A stretch of DNA of 64,000 nt from an uncultured Clostridium sp. (GCA_900556975.1 USQZ01000001.1:15036-79035), one strand, 5' to 3'. Numbered from the stretch's first letter, positions 17,045 to 26,724 are shown. The notes: generated by a model from the letters alone, not told the origin. Made by a program: numbers and translations.

Positions 17045-17593
17045 ATGGAATTTGACAAATTAGAAGAGAGAATGAATAAAACATTAAGTGTTTTAGAAGA
17101 AAATTTTTCAGAAATAAGAGCTGGTAGAGCTAATCCAGCAATACTAAATAAAATTACAGTAGAGTACTATGGTGTTCCTACACCAATAAATCAAGTTGCT
17201 GGAATTTCAGTTCCAGAAGCTAGATTAATTGTTATTCAACCTTGGGATGTTAGTGTTTTAAAAGAAATTGAAAGAGCTATTCTTGCATCAGATATAGGTT
17301 TAAATCCAAATAATGATGGTAAAGTAATTCGTTTATCTTTCCCAGAATTAACAGAAGAAAGAAGAAAAGAGTTAGTTAAAGATATTAAGAAAATTGCTGA
17401 AGAATCAAAGGTTGCAATAAGAGCAATAAGAAGAGATGGAATTGATGAAGCAAAAGCTATGGAGAAAGAATCTTTAATGACGGAAGATGAATTAAAGAAA
17501 GCTGAAGATCAAATTCAAAAATTAACAGATAAGAAAATTGCTGAAATAGACGTTATTACAGAAAAGAAAGAAAAAGAAATAATGTCAATCTAA
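17045..17593 (+). CDS. frr: Ribosome recycling factor
   Basis: A 182-residue protein of normal family length. The signature segments [15 protein letters not shown] and [17 protein letters not shown], and the C-terminal coiled-coil three-helix bundle residues ([19 protein letters not shown]), identify RRF. With EF-G it splits post-termination 70S ribosomes. AAGGAGAG lies before the ATG, 15 bases after pyrH. Confidence 0.96.
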   Translation: MEFDKLEERMNKTLSVLEENFSEIRAGRANPAILNKITVEYYGVPTPINQVAGISVPEARLIVIQPWDVSVLKEIERAILASDIGLNPNNDGKVIRLSFPELTEERRKELVKDIKKIAEESKVAIRAIRRDGIDEAKAMEKESLMTEDELKKAEDQIQKLTDKKIAEIDVITEKKEKEIMSI

Positions 17594-17617
17594 TTTTTGA
17601 AGGGAATGAATATTATA

Positions 17618-18325
17618 ATGGAAGAAAATAATATACCTACTCATGTGGCTATTATTATGGATGGCAATAGAAGATGGGCAAGGAAAAGAAATATCGATTA
17701 TAGATTAGGACATAAAGAGGGTGCTAAAACTTTAGAGAAGATTGTAAGATATGCTAAAAAAGCTGGAATAAAATATATTACTGTATATGCTTTTTCTACA
17801 GAAAATTGGAAAAGAACTAGTGAAGAAGTAAGTGCATTAATGTTGCTTTTGAAAACATATCTTGATGATTATGGAAAAAGAGCTGATACAGAAAATATAA
17901 AAGTTAAAGTTTTAGGTGATATATCAGCATTAACACCTGGTTTACAAAAAAGCATAAAGAAATGTGAAGAAAGAACAAAAGATAATGATGGAATTTATTT
18001 TTCTATTTGTATTAATTATGGTGGTAGAGATGAAATAGTGCATGCTGTAAAAAATATTGCACAAGATGTTAAAGATGGAAAAATAGAAATAGATGACATT
18101 AATGAAGAGTTAATGAATAATTATTTATATACAAAAGAAATTCCAGATCCAGATTTGATTATTAGGACTAGCGGTGAATTGAGAACAAGTGGTTTTCTAA
18201 CATGGCAATCTGTTTATTCTGAGTATTTGTTTATGGATAAATATTGGCCTGATTTTTCAGAAGATGATATTGATTTTGCAATAAAAGAATATCAAAAGAG
18301 AAATAGAAAGTTTGGAGCAAAATAA
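17618..18325 (+). CDS. uppS: Undecaprenyl diphosphate synthase (cis-prenyltransferase)
   Basis: About 235 residues. HVAIIMDGNRRWARKRN near the N-terminus is the catalytic Asp and diphosphate site of cis-prenyltransferases, and YAFSTENWKRTSEEV and the terminal RTSGELRTSGFLTWQSVYSEYLF are the other family blocks. It makes C55-PP, the lipid carrier for wall synthesis. AAGGGA (17600-17605) is about 13 bases upstream of the ATG at 17618 and abuts an ATG at 17606. The start is therefore uncertain by four codons. It lies a few bases after frr. Confidence 0.95.
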   Translation: MEENNIPTHVAIIMDGNRRWARKRNIDYRLGHKEGAKTLEKIVRYAKKAGIKYITVYAFSTENWKRTSEEVSALMLLLKTYLDDYGKRADTENIKVKVLGDISALTPGLQKSIKKCEERTKDNDGIYFSICINYGGRDEIVHAVKNIAQDVKDGKIEIDDINEELMNNYLYTKEIPDPDLIIRTSGELRTSGFLTWQSVYSEYLFMDKYWPDFSEDDIDFAIKEYQKRNRKFGAK

Positions 18326-18344
18326 TTTAAATAGGAGAAATAAT

Positions 18345-19163
18345 ATGATTAAAAGATCCTTGACTACAATTATCGGATTACCTGCAGTTTTGGTAATTTT
18401 GATTTTTGGTAATAAATATATATTAGATGTTATTATGGCAATTTTAGCTATTATGGGAATATACGAATATATGAAGTGTGTTGCTCATAAATTTAATCCT
18501 GTTTACTGGATAGGATATGTGGCAGCAGCGAGTATTGCACTATTACATATTATTCCAAGCAATTATCTAATTGAATATTTGCCAATAGTGATACTTTCAT
18601 TGATAGCAGTTTTGTTTATGCATGTTGTTTTTACCGATATGAAAACTAATGCAGCAGATATTGCTATAACCTTATTTGGAATTTTATATATCGTTGGATT
18701 TTTCTCATTTGTAGCTTTATTATATGGATATGAAAGTAATGGTAGAAGCCTAGGAAAATTCTATATTGCATATTTATTTTTAGCAACTTGGGGAAGTGAT
18801 ATTTTTGCATATTTAGTAGGTGTTAAGTTTGGAAAACACAGATTTAGTAAGATAAGTCCAAAGAAATCTATTGAAGGTTGTATTGCTGGAACAGTTAGTG
18901 GTGTGCTTTTAGTTGTTCTTGCTACTGTAATATTTAATAATTTCTTTGATTTCAATGTAAATTATTTATTAATAACTATTATAGGATTGATTATTACAGT
19001 TCTAGGACAAATAGGTGATTTCTCAGCATCTTGCATAAAAAGATATGCAGAGGTTAAAGATTTTTCTAATTTATTGCCTGGACATGGTGGAATTATAGAT
19101 AGATTCGATAGTGTTATTTTTGCAGCACCATTTGCGTATTATTTAATAACATTATTAATTTAG
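18345..19163 (+). CDS. cdsA: Phosphatidate cytidylyltransferase
   Basis: A 272-residue, multi-pass membrane enzyme that converts phosphatidate and CTP to CDP-diacylglycerol for phospholipid synthesis. The C-terminal family signature is present around SFIGQIGDFSASCIKR-like residues (LGQIGDFSASCIKRYAEVKDF) with LPGHGGIIDRFDS. The ATG at 18345 with AGGAG is preferred over an earlier in-frame ATG inside uppS. In many Clostridia dxr lies between cdsA and rseP. Here only ten bases separate them. Confidence 0.94.
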   Translation: MIKRSLTTIIGLPAVLVILIFGNKYILDVIMAILAIMGIYEYMKCVAHKFNPVYWIGYVAAASIALLHIIPSNYLIEYLPIVILSLIAVLFMHVVFTDMKTNAADIAITLFGILYIVGFFSFVALLYGYESNGRSLGKFYIAYLFLATWGSDIFAYLVGVKFGKHRFSKISPKKSIEGCIAGTVSGVLLVVLATVIFNNFFDFNVNYLLITIIGLIITVLGQIGDFSASCIKRYAEVKDFSNLLPGHGGIIDRFDSVIFAAPFAYYLITLLI

Positions 19164-19173
19164 GAGGCGCTAA

Positions 19174-20430
19174 TTGCTTACATTTTTATTAAATACAATA
19201 AAAATTATATTTGTACTAGGTTTTCTTGTTTTGATTCATGAAGGTGGTCATTTCTTAGTTGCAAAATTTTTTAAGGTTAAAGTAAATGAATTTTCTATTG
19301 GATTTGGTAAACAACTTTTTTCTAAAAAGAAAGGTGAGACTGTATATTCAATTAGAATGATACCGTTGGGTGGTTTTGTAAGTATGCTTGGTGAAGAGGA
19401 GAGGTCTGATGATGAAAGATCTTTCTCAAAACAATCAATTCCTAAAAGGATTGCTATTGTTGCAGCAGGTGGACTTGTAAATATTGCTTTTGGTATATTA
19501 ATTTATTTTCTTGTTATGTTTTCAATTGGAAATTTTGCTTCTAAAAATATAGATACTGTTAGTGATGGATATGATGCAAAACAAGTGGGAATATTACCAG
19601 GTGATGAAATTGTTTCAATAAATGATAAACATGTTTTTATTACTAAGGATATTACAACACTTTTATCTAAAAATGCTTCTAATCCATTGAAAGTGAAGGT
19701 AAAAAGAGATAATGATGTTAAAGAATTTACAGTAAATCCAACTGAAATTAAAACAAGAACATTAGGAGTTTATTTAGATACGGAAAGTGAAAATAGTACT
19801 AAAATTTCTTATATGTTTGATAAATCACCTGTAAAAAATATATTACAAGTTGGTGATATCATATTAGAAATAAATGGTGAGAATGTAGAAAATGATTATG
19901 AAAAATTAACTAGCGTTTTGAATAAGACTGAGGGTGAAGTTTCTATTAAAATAAAAAGAGGAGAAAGTGAAGAAACAGTTAATATTACTCCTCAAGATTA
20001 TTTTAATTATTATTTAGGTGTTACTTTTAAAGTTGCAGATAAGAAATTTTCAACAAGACTTTATTATGCATGGTTTGAAACAGGAAATTTTGTTATATCA
20101 TTAGCTGATAATGTTAAAACTATGTTTACAGGTGGAGTGTCTGTTGACCAAATGATGGGACCAATCGGAATTTCTAAAACAGTTGCATCTACTAAGGGAT
20201 TAGCTGATTTTATATATTTGATGGCATTGATTTCACTATCATTAGGTATAACAAACTTGTTACCATTTCCAGCACTTGATGGTGGAAAAATATTGATTCT
20301 TTTAATTGAAGCAATTAGAAGGAAGCCACTTAAGGAAAGTGTTGAAATTGGAATTCAGATGGTAGGATTTTCATTATTAATATTGTTATCAATTTATATT
20401 TCATATTTTGATATATTACGATTTTTTTAG
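19174..20430 (+). CDS. rseP: Site-2 protease RseP/RasP-type zinc metalloprotease
   Basis: The 418-residue membrane protease has HEGGH (HExxH) in the first membrane helix, FGFGKQLFSKK-like and PLGGFVSMLGEE segments, two PDZ-like regions (about 115-190 and 205-270) and the C-terminal LPFPALDGGKILILLIE motif with the third zinc ligand Asp. It cleaves membrane-embedded substrates such as anti-sigma factors and remnant signal peptides, and the ECF anti-sigma protein at 1124 is a conceivable substrate (inference). The start codon is TTG, with GGAGG eight bases upstream. No ATG fits. Confidence 0.94.
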   Translation: MLTFLLNTIKIIFVLGFLVLIHEGGHFLVAKFFKVKVNEFSIGFGKQLFSKKKGETVYSIRMIPLGGFVSMLGEEERSDDERSFSKQSIPKRIAIVAAGGLVNIAFGILIYFLVMFSIGNFASKNIDTVSDGYDAKQVGILPGDEIVSINDKHVFITKDITTLLSKNASNPLKVKVKRDNDVKEFTVNPTEIKTRTLGVYLDTESENSTKISYMFDKSPVKNILQVGDIILEINGENVENDYEKLTSVLNKTEGEVSIKIKRGESEETVNITPQDYFNYYLGVTFKVADKKFSTRLYYAWFETGNFVISLADNVKTMFTGGVSVDQMMGPIGISKTVASTKGLADFIYLMALISLSLGITNLLPFPALDGGKILILLIEAIRRKPLKESVEIGIQMVGFSLLILLSIYISYFDILRFF

Positions 20431-20487
20431 AATTAAAAATATTAGAGCTTTATATTAACATTTGTTGTAGAAAGGAATGAAGTAATA

Positions 20488-21042
20488 ATGAAGTGTAGAG
20501 TATGTGGGGCAGAGTTAAAAAAGGATGGAGAATTGTGTAATAATTGCTTAAATAGGCTTCAACAAGAAGAGAAAATTAGAGGTGATAAAACGCCAGTTTA
20601 TGGATTTAAGAGTACTTTTATTTTAGGCTACGAAATTTTAAGACATTGTGAACAAATAGGTATTGTAATTTTTATGATTGCTTTAATATTGTCAGTAGAT
20701 TTATCATATTGGAAGTATGCTGTTATAATAGGATGTGCGTTTGCAATATTTGGAATTTTATATTTATTTTATGATAAATTTTCAATTAATTCTGTTTCAT
20801 GTACAATTTACAGAACTAAATTGATATATACAACTGGAAGAATAAGAAAGAAAGTTAAGGTTATACCATTTTCTGAAATTGAAGAAATTTTTTATAATCA
20901 AGGAAATGCTCAAAAGTTATTTAATGTTGGTACAATTCTTATAAAAAGAAAAACTATGAATATTTTTGAGAGAAATATTTTTATAGAATCAGTAAAAAAT
21001 GTTGAAGATGTTTTTGGAAAGATAAAGGAAGTTTTTAAATAA
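20488..21042 (+). CDS. Zinc-ribbon membrane protein with bacterial PH-like domain
   Basis: The 184-residue protein has an N-terminal zinc ribbon (CRVCGAELKKDGELCNNC, residues 3-20), two membrane helices (about 58-100) and a C-terminal domain (about 103-180) resembling bPH2/PH-like membrane-associated domains (SINSVSCTIYRTKLIYTTGRI). It is placed between rseP and polC, where proS is common in other Clostridia. No enzymatic motif is visible. A structural or regulatory membrane role is all that can be proposed. Confidence 0.7.
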   Translation: MKCRVCGAELKKDGELCNNCLNRLQQEEKIRGDKTPVYGFKSTFILGYEILRHCEQIGIVIFMIALILSVDLSYWKYAVIIGCAFAIFGILYLFYDKFSINSVSCTIYRTKLIYTTGRIRKKVKVIPFSEIEEIFYNQGNAQKLFNVGTILIKRKTMNIFERNIFIESVKNVEDVFGKIKEVFK

Positions 21043-21056
21043 GGTAGGCGTAATAA

Positions 21057-24000
21057 ATGCAGAAGGTTAAAGATATATTTAGTGATTATTCAAATAGACA
21101 AGATAATATATGTGAGGCTGATTTTTTGAAAGCAAACTTGTATAAGAAAAGTAATAGGCTAGAAGTATGTTTAACAAGTTCAAATAAAATTTCTATAGGT
21201 GAAGTTTCTAATTTTGAAGATTATATCGTAGATAGATTTAAGGTTGGAAGCGCTAGAATTGAGATTCAATATCAAGATATTGATGTTGAGCCAACTATTG
21301 AAAATGATTGGCAAAATCTTGTTACATATATGTCAAGAAAAGAGCCAATGACAAGAGCTATACTTAGAAACAGTACTGTTAATATTGAAGACAGTACTGT
21401 TTGTGTTGATTTAAAAATTAAAGGTGCTGATTTTTTGTGCTCAAAGAAATTTGATAAAGGATTAGAGCACCTTATTTATAATTTGTATAATAAAAGATTT
21501 AAAGTTAATTTTCAAGAAGATCCTCAGAAGAGTAAAGAGGAATATGATAAATATTTGAAAGCTCAGGAACATGAAGCTATTATGCACTTACAAGAGATGG
21601 CAAGAAAAGAGGCTGAGGAAAAGGCAAATGCTCCTGTAGTTTCTGTTTCACCTGAGGGAGAAGTTTCAACAGAAGAGAAACATATTGATGTTGAACAATC
21701 TAACGGATTGATTATTGGAAAAGTATCTACTTTCAGAAGTAAATTTGCTTCTATTTCAGATATAAATGATAGTACAACAAAGGTAAATGTTGAAGGTGAA
21801 ATAATAAATGTTACAACTAGAGAAATAAAAAATAATAGAACTATTATTAGTTTTAGCATTGATGATGGGAATGCAAGTATTACTTGTAAGTCTTTTGTCG
21901 ATACAAATTTAGTTCAAGGAATATTAGAGCATTTAAAAGAAGGACAAGGCGTAAAGGTTGACGGAAATGCTAAGTTTGATGATTATGCAAATGAAATAAC
22001 AATAATGGCTAATAATGTTGTTATTTCTGGTTTTAAATTGTCTGGAAAAGGTGGAGAAGCACCTGATGCTAAAGAAGAAACAGCACAAGATGAGCAAAGT
22101 CCTCTAATTTATGGTAGAAGCCTTACAATAAAAGCTCCGAAAACAAAGATTATTGATATAAATAATGATACAGATAGAGTGTGTTTGGAAGGTGAAGTTA
22201 TAAGTACAGATACTAGAGATATAAAGGGAGATAGAACAATTTTAATGTTCAATTTATATGATGGTACAAGTACTATGACAATGAAAGCTTTTATCGAAAC
22301 TAAGAAAACTAAAGAAGTTTTAGGAAGATTGAAAAAAGCAAAAGGAATAAAGCTTGAAGGTGTGGCTAAATATGATAATTTTGCAAAAGAAATTACTGTT
22401 ATGGCAAATACAATTTTAGAAACTCCTGGTGTTGCAAAGACAAAAAGAATGGATACTTCTGAGGAGAAGAGAGTAGAGTTACACATGCACACCAAAATGA
22501 GTCAAATGGATGCTGTAACTTCAGCTGAAGATCTTTTGAAAAGAGCAATTAGTTGGGGATGGAAATCTATTGCAATTACTGATCACGGTGTTGCTCAAAG
22601 TTTTCCAGAAGCACATAAATTCTTGGGAAAAACTGGTGCGGATATAAAAGTTATTTATGGGGTTGAAGTATATTTCGTACCAGATAAAGATCCAAGTGTT
22701 GTTTATCCTAGAAAGCAAGATATTGACGGAGAATATTGTGTTCTTGACTTGGAAACAACAGGTTTGTCATTCAGGACAGAAAAAATTACTGAGGTTGGAA
22801 TAATAAAAATAAGAAATGGAGAGGTTGTTGACGAATTTGAATGTTTCGTAAATCCTGAAAAACCTATTCCACAAGAAGTTGTAGAGGTTACTCATATTAC
22901 AGATGATATGGTAAAAGATGCTGAAACAATTGACAAAGTTATTCCGAAGATAATTGATTTTATAGGTGATAGTGTATTAGTTGCCCATAATGCTGACTTT
23001 GATATAGGATTTTTAAAACATAATTTTGCGGAATATGGATATAGTTTGGATAATACATATATTGATACTTTGAGATTAGCTAAAGTTATATTCCCAGATA
23101 TGAAGAGATATAAATTAGGCTTGATTGCAGATAAATTGGATATTGTTGTTGAGGTTGCTCATCGTGCTCTTGATGATGTAAAAACTTTGGTTGCAGTATT
23201 TAATGTAATGATTCAAAAACTAAAAGAAAATGGGGCAAAAACAGTTGATGATATAGATAATGTTATACAAGGTGATCCAGAAGCTTACAAAAAGCTTCCA
23301 TCATATCATGCTATTATTTTAGCTAAAGATTATGTAGGTTTGAAGAATTTGTATAAGCTTATATCATATTCACATTTGAATTATTTTTATAAAAAGCCTC
23401 GTATTTTAAAAAGTATGTTTGAAAAGTATAGAGAAGGATTGATTTTAGGAAGTGCTTGTGAGGCTGGTGAATTGTATAGAGCAATTGTTGCGGGTAGACC
23501 AGAAGAAGAGATAGAAGCTATTGCTAAATATTATGATTATCTTGAAATTCAACCAATTGGAAACAATGAGTACATGGTTAGAAATGGAACTGTTGCAGAT
23601 GATTTCGAACTTCAAAATATAAATAGAAAAATTGTAGAATTAGGTGAAAAATTAAATAAATTAGTTGTCGCAACTTGTGATGTTCATTTTATGGATCCAC
23701 AAGATGAGATTTATAGACGTATATTACAAGCTGGTCAAAAGTATGATGATGCTGATTTTCAAGCTCCATTATATTTACGTACAACACAAGAAATGCTTGA
23801 TGAGTTCGCATATTTAGGTGAAGAGAAAGCATATGAAGTTGTTGTAACCAATACAAATAAAATTGCAGATTTGTGTGATAAAATTAGTCCAATTTCTGAT
23901 GAGAAATGCCCACCTCATATTGAAGGATGTGAGCAAACAATTAAAGATATTGCATATGGTAAAGCTCATGAGTTGTATGGAGATCCATTGCCAGAAATTG

Positions 24001-25793
24001 TGCAAAATAGATTGGATAAAGAATTAGACTCAATTATTAGAAACGGGTTCTCCGTTATGTATATTATTGCTCAAAAGCTTGTATGGAAATCTAATGAAGA
24101 TGGTTATATTGTTGGTTCCAGAGGATCTGTTGGTTCTTCGTTTGTTGCCAACATGACTGGTATAACAGAAGTTAATTCATTACAAGCACATTATAGATGT
24201 CCAAATTGTAAATATTCAGATTTTAGTGACTATGGTGTTAAAAATGGGTTTGATTTACCTGATAAAGATTGCCCAAAATGTGGACACAAACTTGCTAAAG
24301 ATGGTATGGATATTCCATTTGAAACATTCCTTGGATTTAATGGAGATAAAGAGCCTGATATTGACTTGAACTTTTCTGGTGAATATCAAGCAAAAGCTCA
24401 TAAATATACAGAAGTAATATTTGGAAAAGGTACAACATTTAAAGCAGGTACAGTTGGTACAGTTGCTGACAAGACTGCTTTTGGTTATGTTAAAAATTAT
24501 TATGAAGAACGTCATATACCTGTTACAAATGCAGAGATTGCAAGACTTTCAACAGGTTGTACTGGAATAAAAAGAACAACAGGACAGCACCCTGGTGGTA
24601 TTATAGTTGTGCCAAAGGGAAGAGAGATATTTGAATTTTGTCCCGTTCAGCATCCAGCAGATGATCCAACATCAGATATAATAACAACGCATTTTGATTA
24701 TCACTCTATTGATCAAAACTTATTGAAACTTGATATACTAGGTCATGATGATCCAACTATGATTCGTATGCTATTTGATTTAACTGGAATAGATCCAACT
24801 AAAGTTCCACTAGATGATAAAGAAACAATGTCAATTTTTAAATCTACTGAAGCATTAGGAGTAACTCCTGAGCAGATTCATTCAGAAGTGGGAACCTTTG
24901 GTATTCCTGAGTTTGGAACCAAGTTCGTAAGAGGAATGCTTGTTGATACAAAGCCAACAACATTTGCTGAATTAATAAGTATTTCTGGACTATCACATGG
25001 TACAGATGTATGGTTAAATAATGCTCAAGAATTAATTGATAAAGGAATAGTAACCTTAAGTGAAGCTATTGGTTGTAGAGATGATATTATGGTTTATTTG
25101 ATGAAAATGGGATTAGAGCCAAACCATGCTTTTAAAATAATGGAAACTGTTCGTAAAGGTAAAGCTTTGAAAGATCCTGCAAAATGGGCAGAATATGTTC
25201 AAATGATGAAAGATCATGATGTTCCAGATTGGTACATAAAGTCTTGTGAAAAAATAAAATACATGTTTCCTAAGGCTCATGCTGCTGCGTATGTTACAAA
25301 TGCTTTTAGAATTGCTTGGTTTAAGGTTCATCAACCAGAAGCATACTATACAGCGTTTTTCTCAATTAGAGCTGATGGTTTTGACTATGATATAATGTGT
25401 CATGGTAAAGAAAAATTGTTAAATAAAATGCGTGAAATAGATATGGCTGGTAATGCCGCTCTTCCAAAGGATAAAGATATGTATCCTGTTCTTGAGCTTG
25501 TTCTTGAGATGTATGAAAGAGGTATTAAGTTTTTGCCTGTTGATTTGTATGAGTCAGATGCTACTAAGTTTAAAATGGAGCCAGAGGGTATTAGACCTCC
25601 TTTAAATAGTGTTCCTGGCCTTGGGACTGTTGCTGCTCTTAGTATTCAAGCTGCTCGTGAGGAAGAGAAGTTTATGTGTATTGATGATTTGCAGATGAGG
25701 GGCAAGGTTGGTAAGTCTGTTATTGAGGTTCTTTCTAAAGCGGGGTGCTTGGAGGGGATGACGCAGAGTAACCAAATGTCATTGTTCGCTTAG
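21057..25793 (+). CDS. polC: DNA polymerase III alpha subunit, Gram-positive PolC type, with duplicated OB fold
   Basis: A 1578-residue replicative polymerase, longer than the usual roughly 1440. The order is an N-terminal domain (about 1-215), two consecutive OB-fold domains (about 220-330 and 355-460), a PHP domain split by a DEDD 3'-5' exonuclease (YCVLDLETTGLSF, HNADFDIGF), and then the palm, fingers and thumb, with KEPDIDLNFSGEYQ carrying catalytic aspartates. A zinc-binding insert (CPNCKYSDF, CPKCGHKL) precedes the palm, as in PolC. The two OB copies share the pattern VEGEII.VTTREIKNNRTI against LEGEVISTDTRDIKGDRTI. The extra copy accounts for most of the added length. The ATG is 15 bases after the PH protein. 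Confidence 0.96.
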   Translation: MQKVKDIFSDYSNRQDNICEADFLKANLYKKSNRLEVCLTSSNKISIGEVSNFEDYIVDRFKVGSARIEIQYQDIDVEPTIENDWQNLVTYMSRKEPMTRAILRNSTVNIEDSTVCVDLKIKGADFLCSKKFDKGLEHLIYNLYNKRFKVNFQEDPQKSKEEYDKYLKAQEHEAIMHLQEMARKEAEEKANAPVVSVSPEGEVSTEEKHIDVEQSNGLIIGKVSTFRSKFASISDINDSTTKVNVEGEIINVTTREIKNNRTIISFSIDDGNASITCKSFVDTNLVQGILEHLKEGQGVKVDGNAKFDDYANEITIMANNVVISGFKLSGKGGEAPDAKEETAQDEQSPLIYGRSLTIKAPKTKIIDINNDTDRVCLEGEVISTDTRDIKGDRTILMFNLYDGTSTMTMKAFIETKKTKEVLGRLKKAKGIKLEGVAKYDNFAKEITVMANTILETPGVAKTKRMDTSEEKRVELHMHTKMSQMDAVTSAEDLLKRAISWGWKSIAITDHGVAQSFPEAHKFLGKTGADIKVIYGVEVYFVPDKDPSVVYPRKQDIDGEYCVLDLETTGLSFRTEKITEVGIIKIRNGEVVDEFECFVNPEKPIPQEVVEVTHITDDMVKDAETIDKVIPKIIDFIGDSVLVAHNADFDIGFLKHNFAEYGYSLDNTYIDTLRLAKVIFPDMKRYKLGLIADKLDIVVEVAHRALDDVKTLVAVFNVMIQKLKENGAKTVDDIDNVIQGDPEAYKKLPSYHAIILAKDYVGLKNLYKLISYSHLNYFYKKPRILKSMFEKYREGLILGSACEAGELYRAIVAGRPEEEIEAIAKYYDYLEIQPIGNNEYMVRNGTVADDFELQNINRKIVELGEKLNKLVVATCDVHFMDPQDEIYRRILQAGQKYDDADFQAPLYLRTTQEMLDEFAYLGEEKAYEVVVTNTNKIADLCDKISPISDEKCPPHIEGCEQTIKDIAYGKAHELYGDPLPEIVQNRLDKELDSIIRNGFSVMYIIAQKLVWKSNEDGYIVGSRGSVGSSFVANMTGITEVNSLQAHYRCPNCKYSDFSDYGVKNGFDLPDKDCPKCGHKLAKDGMDIPFETFLGFNGDKEPDIDLNFSGEYQAKAHKYTEVIFGKGTTFKAGTVGTVADKTAFGYVKNYYEERHIPVTNAEIARLSTGCTGIKRTTGQHPGGIIVVPKGREIFEFCPVQHPADDPTSDIITTHFDYHSIDQNLLKLDILGHDDPTMIRMLFDLTGIDPTKVPLDDKETMSIFKSTEALGVTPEQIHSEVGTFGIPEFGTKFVRGMLVDTKPTTFAELISISGLSHGTDVWLNNAQELIDKGIVTLSEAIGCRDDIMVYLMKMGLEPNHAFKIMETVRKGKALKDPAKWAEYVQMMKDHDVPDWYIKSCEKIKYMFPKAHAAAYVTNAFRIAWFKVHQPEAYYTAFFSIRADGFDYDIMCHGKEKLLNKMREIDMAGNAALPKDKDMYPVLELVLEMYERGIKFLPVDLYESDATKFKMEPEGIRPPLNSVPGLGTVAALSIQAAREEEKFMCIDDLQMRGKVGKSVIEVLSKAGCLEGMTQSNQMSLFA

Positions 25794-25794
25794 C

Positions 25795-25914
25795 GCTTGA
25801 AGATATTGTTCAAATACTATGTTAACGTTTAGTTTGAAAAATCCTCACGTACCTTTGTACGCTCCGGTGTTTTCAAACTAACGTTGCCTTGTATTTGAAA
25901 CAATCTTTTCAAGC
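25795..25914. repeat. Long imperfect hairpin downstream of polC
   Basis: GCTTGAAGATATTGTT, CAAATAC, AACGTT and AGTTTGAAAA on the left pair in order with TTTTCAAACT, AACGTT, GTATTTG and AACAATCTTTTCAAGC on the right, closing a 120-base stem with small bulges. It begins right after the polC stop. It could end transcription, but no T run follows, and the length suggests a palindromic repeat unit. Confidence 0.6.
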
Positions 25915-25953
25915 CTGATGGGTTTGAAAAATGTACGGATTGATAATTTTAGA

Positions 25954-26122
25954 AACGAAAAATACATATTAAATTTTTGAATCACCGCGCAGGGACCAAA
26001 CGAGCAAAGCGAGTTCGATTGAAGCATTCTACCCGATTTAAAATAAAAATTTAATATTTTTATTTTCAAAAATCGAAGAATGCGACAGCAAGGTGTGAAA
26101 AAATTAATATGTGTTTTTCGTT
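25954..26122 (-). repeat. MITE-like intergenic repeat, family A, copy 1 (reverse orientation)
   Basis: Terminal inverted repeats of 25 bases (25954-25978 and 26098-26122) match at 23 positions. Inside are GCGCAGGGACCAAACGAGC, GAAGCATTCTACCCG and TCGAAGAATGCGACAGCAAG, which recur in reverse complement at 56.7 kb. A central AAAATAAAAATT.TTTTTATTTTC hairpin is shared. There is no coding capacity. The 361-base gap 25794-26154 contains only this and the preceding hairpin. Confidence 0.8.
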
Positions 26123-26154
26123 ATATAAGATTATGAAAAAAGAAAGGAAAGTGT

Positions 26155-26463
26155 ATGGGAGAATACGGAATGATATTTTCATGGCAGGGGGCTGTGATTT
26201 ATTTGATTGTTATAAATATGATTGGCTTTTTTGCAATGTGGATCGATAAGGTTAAGGCTAAAAGAGGTTCTTGGAGAATACCTGAAAAGACTTTGTTTAC
26301 TATTACTTTTTTAGGTGGTGGTTTTGGTACGATTGCTGGGATGTATACTTTTAGACATAAGACTAAGAAATTGTATTTTACTATAGGTTTCCCTGTTATT
26401 TTACTTACTGAAATTTTTATAGTTTTTTATGTTTTGTTTAAGTATGTTTGGAAAATAGTTTAG
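26155..26463 (+). CDS. DUF1294 family membrane protein
   Basis: The 102-residue protein has three membrane helices (about 8-27, 45-65 and 76-98) and the DUF1294 signature FFAMWIDKVKAKRGSWRIPE, then GGGFGTIAGMYTFRHKTKK. The family occurs widely as small membrane proteins of unknown function, sometimes fused to cold-shock domains. AAAGGAAAG lies before the ATG. It stands between the family A repeat and a family B repeat. Confidence 0.82.
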   Translation: MGEYGMIFSWQGAVIYLIVINMIGFFAMWIDKVKAKRGSWRIPEKTLFTITFLGGGFGTIAGMYTFRHKTKKLYFTIGFPVILLTEIFIVFYVLFKYVWKIV

Positions 26464-26536
26464 TTGAATTTATATTGGAAATACAAAAAAATTGAATGAA
26501 ATAAATGTATAAGGACAAAATTGATATTTTAATATT

Positions 26537-26621
26537 TGCAGTTATTATAACTTTGTAGAGTATACAATTTTGTTCGTTTATGAAATTTGTAAGGCAGATT
26601 TTTGTGTATTGTAGAAATTTT
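26537..26621 (+). repeat. Dispersed repeat family B, degenerate copy 1
   Basis: It contains TTATTATAACTTT, TTTTGTTCG, GAAATTTGTAAGGCAGATTTTTGTGTAT in the order seen at 35.7 kb. This copy is diverged and lies beside the terminator of the small gene at 26725. Confidence 0.5.
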
Positions 26622-26638
26622 AGAGAATATATATATAA

Positions 26639-26672
26639 ATAAAAGGCAACAGAATCATCTGTTGCCTTTTTA
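26639..26672. terminator. Bidirectional terminator
   Basis: AAAAGGCAACAG pairs with CTGTTGCCTTTT around AATCAT, with A and T runs on both sides. It ends the minus-strand small gene and can stop read-through from DUF1294. Confidence 0.85.
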
Positions 26673-26724
26673 CAAGAAAGTCTTGTATTAACCCAAAATA
26701 ATAACAAATAAATATTTTTGGCTT

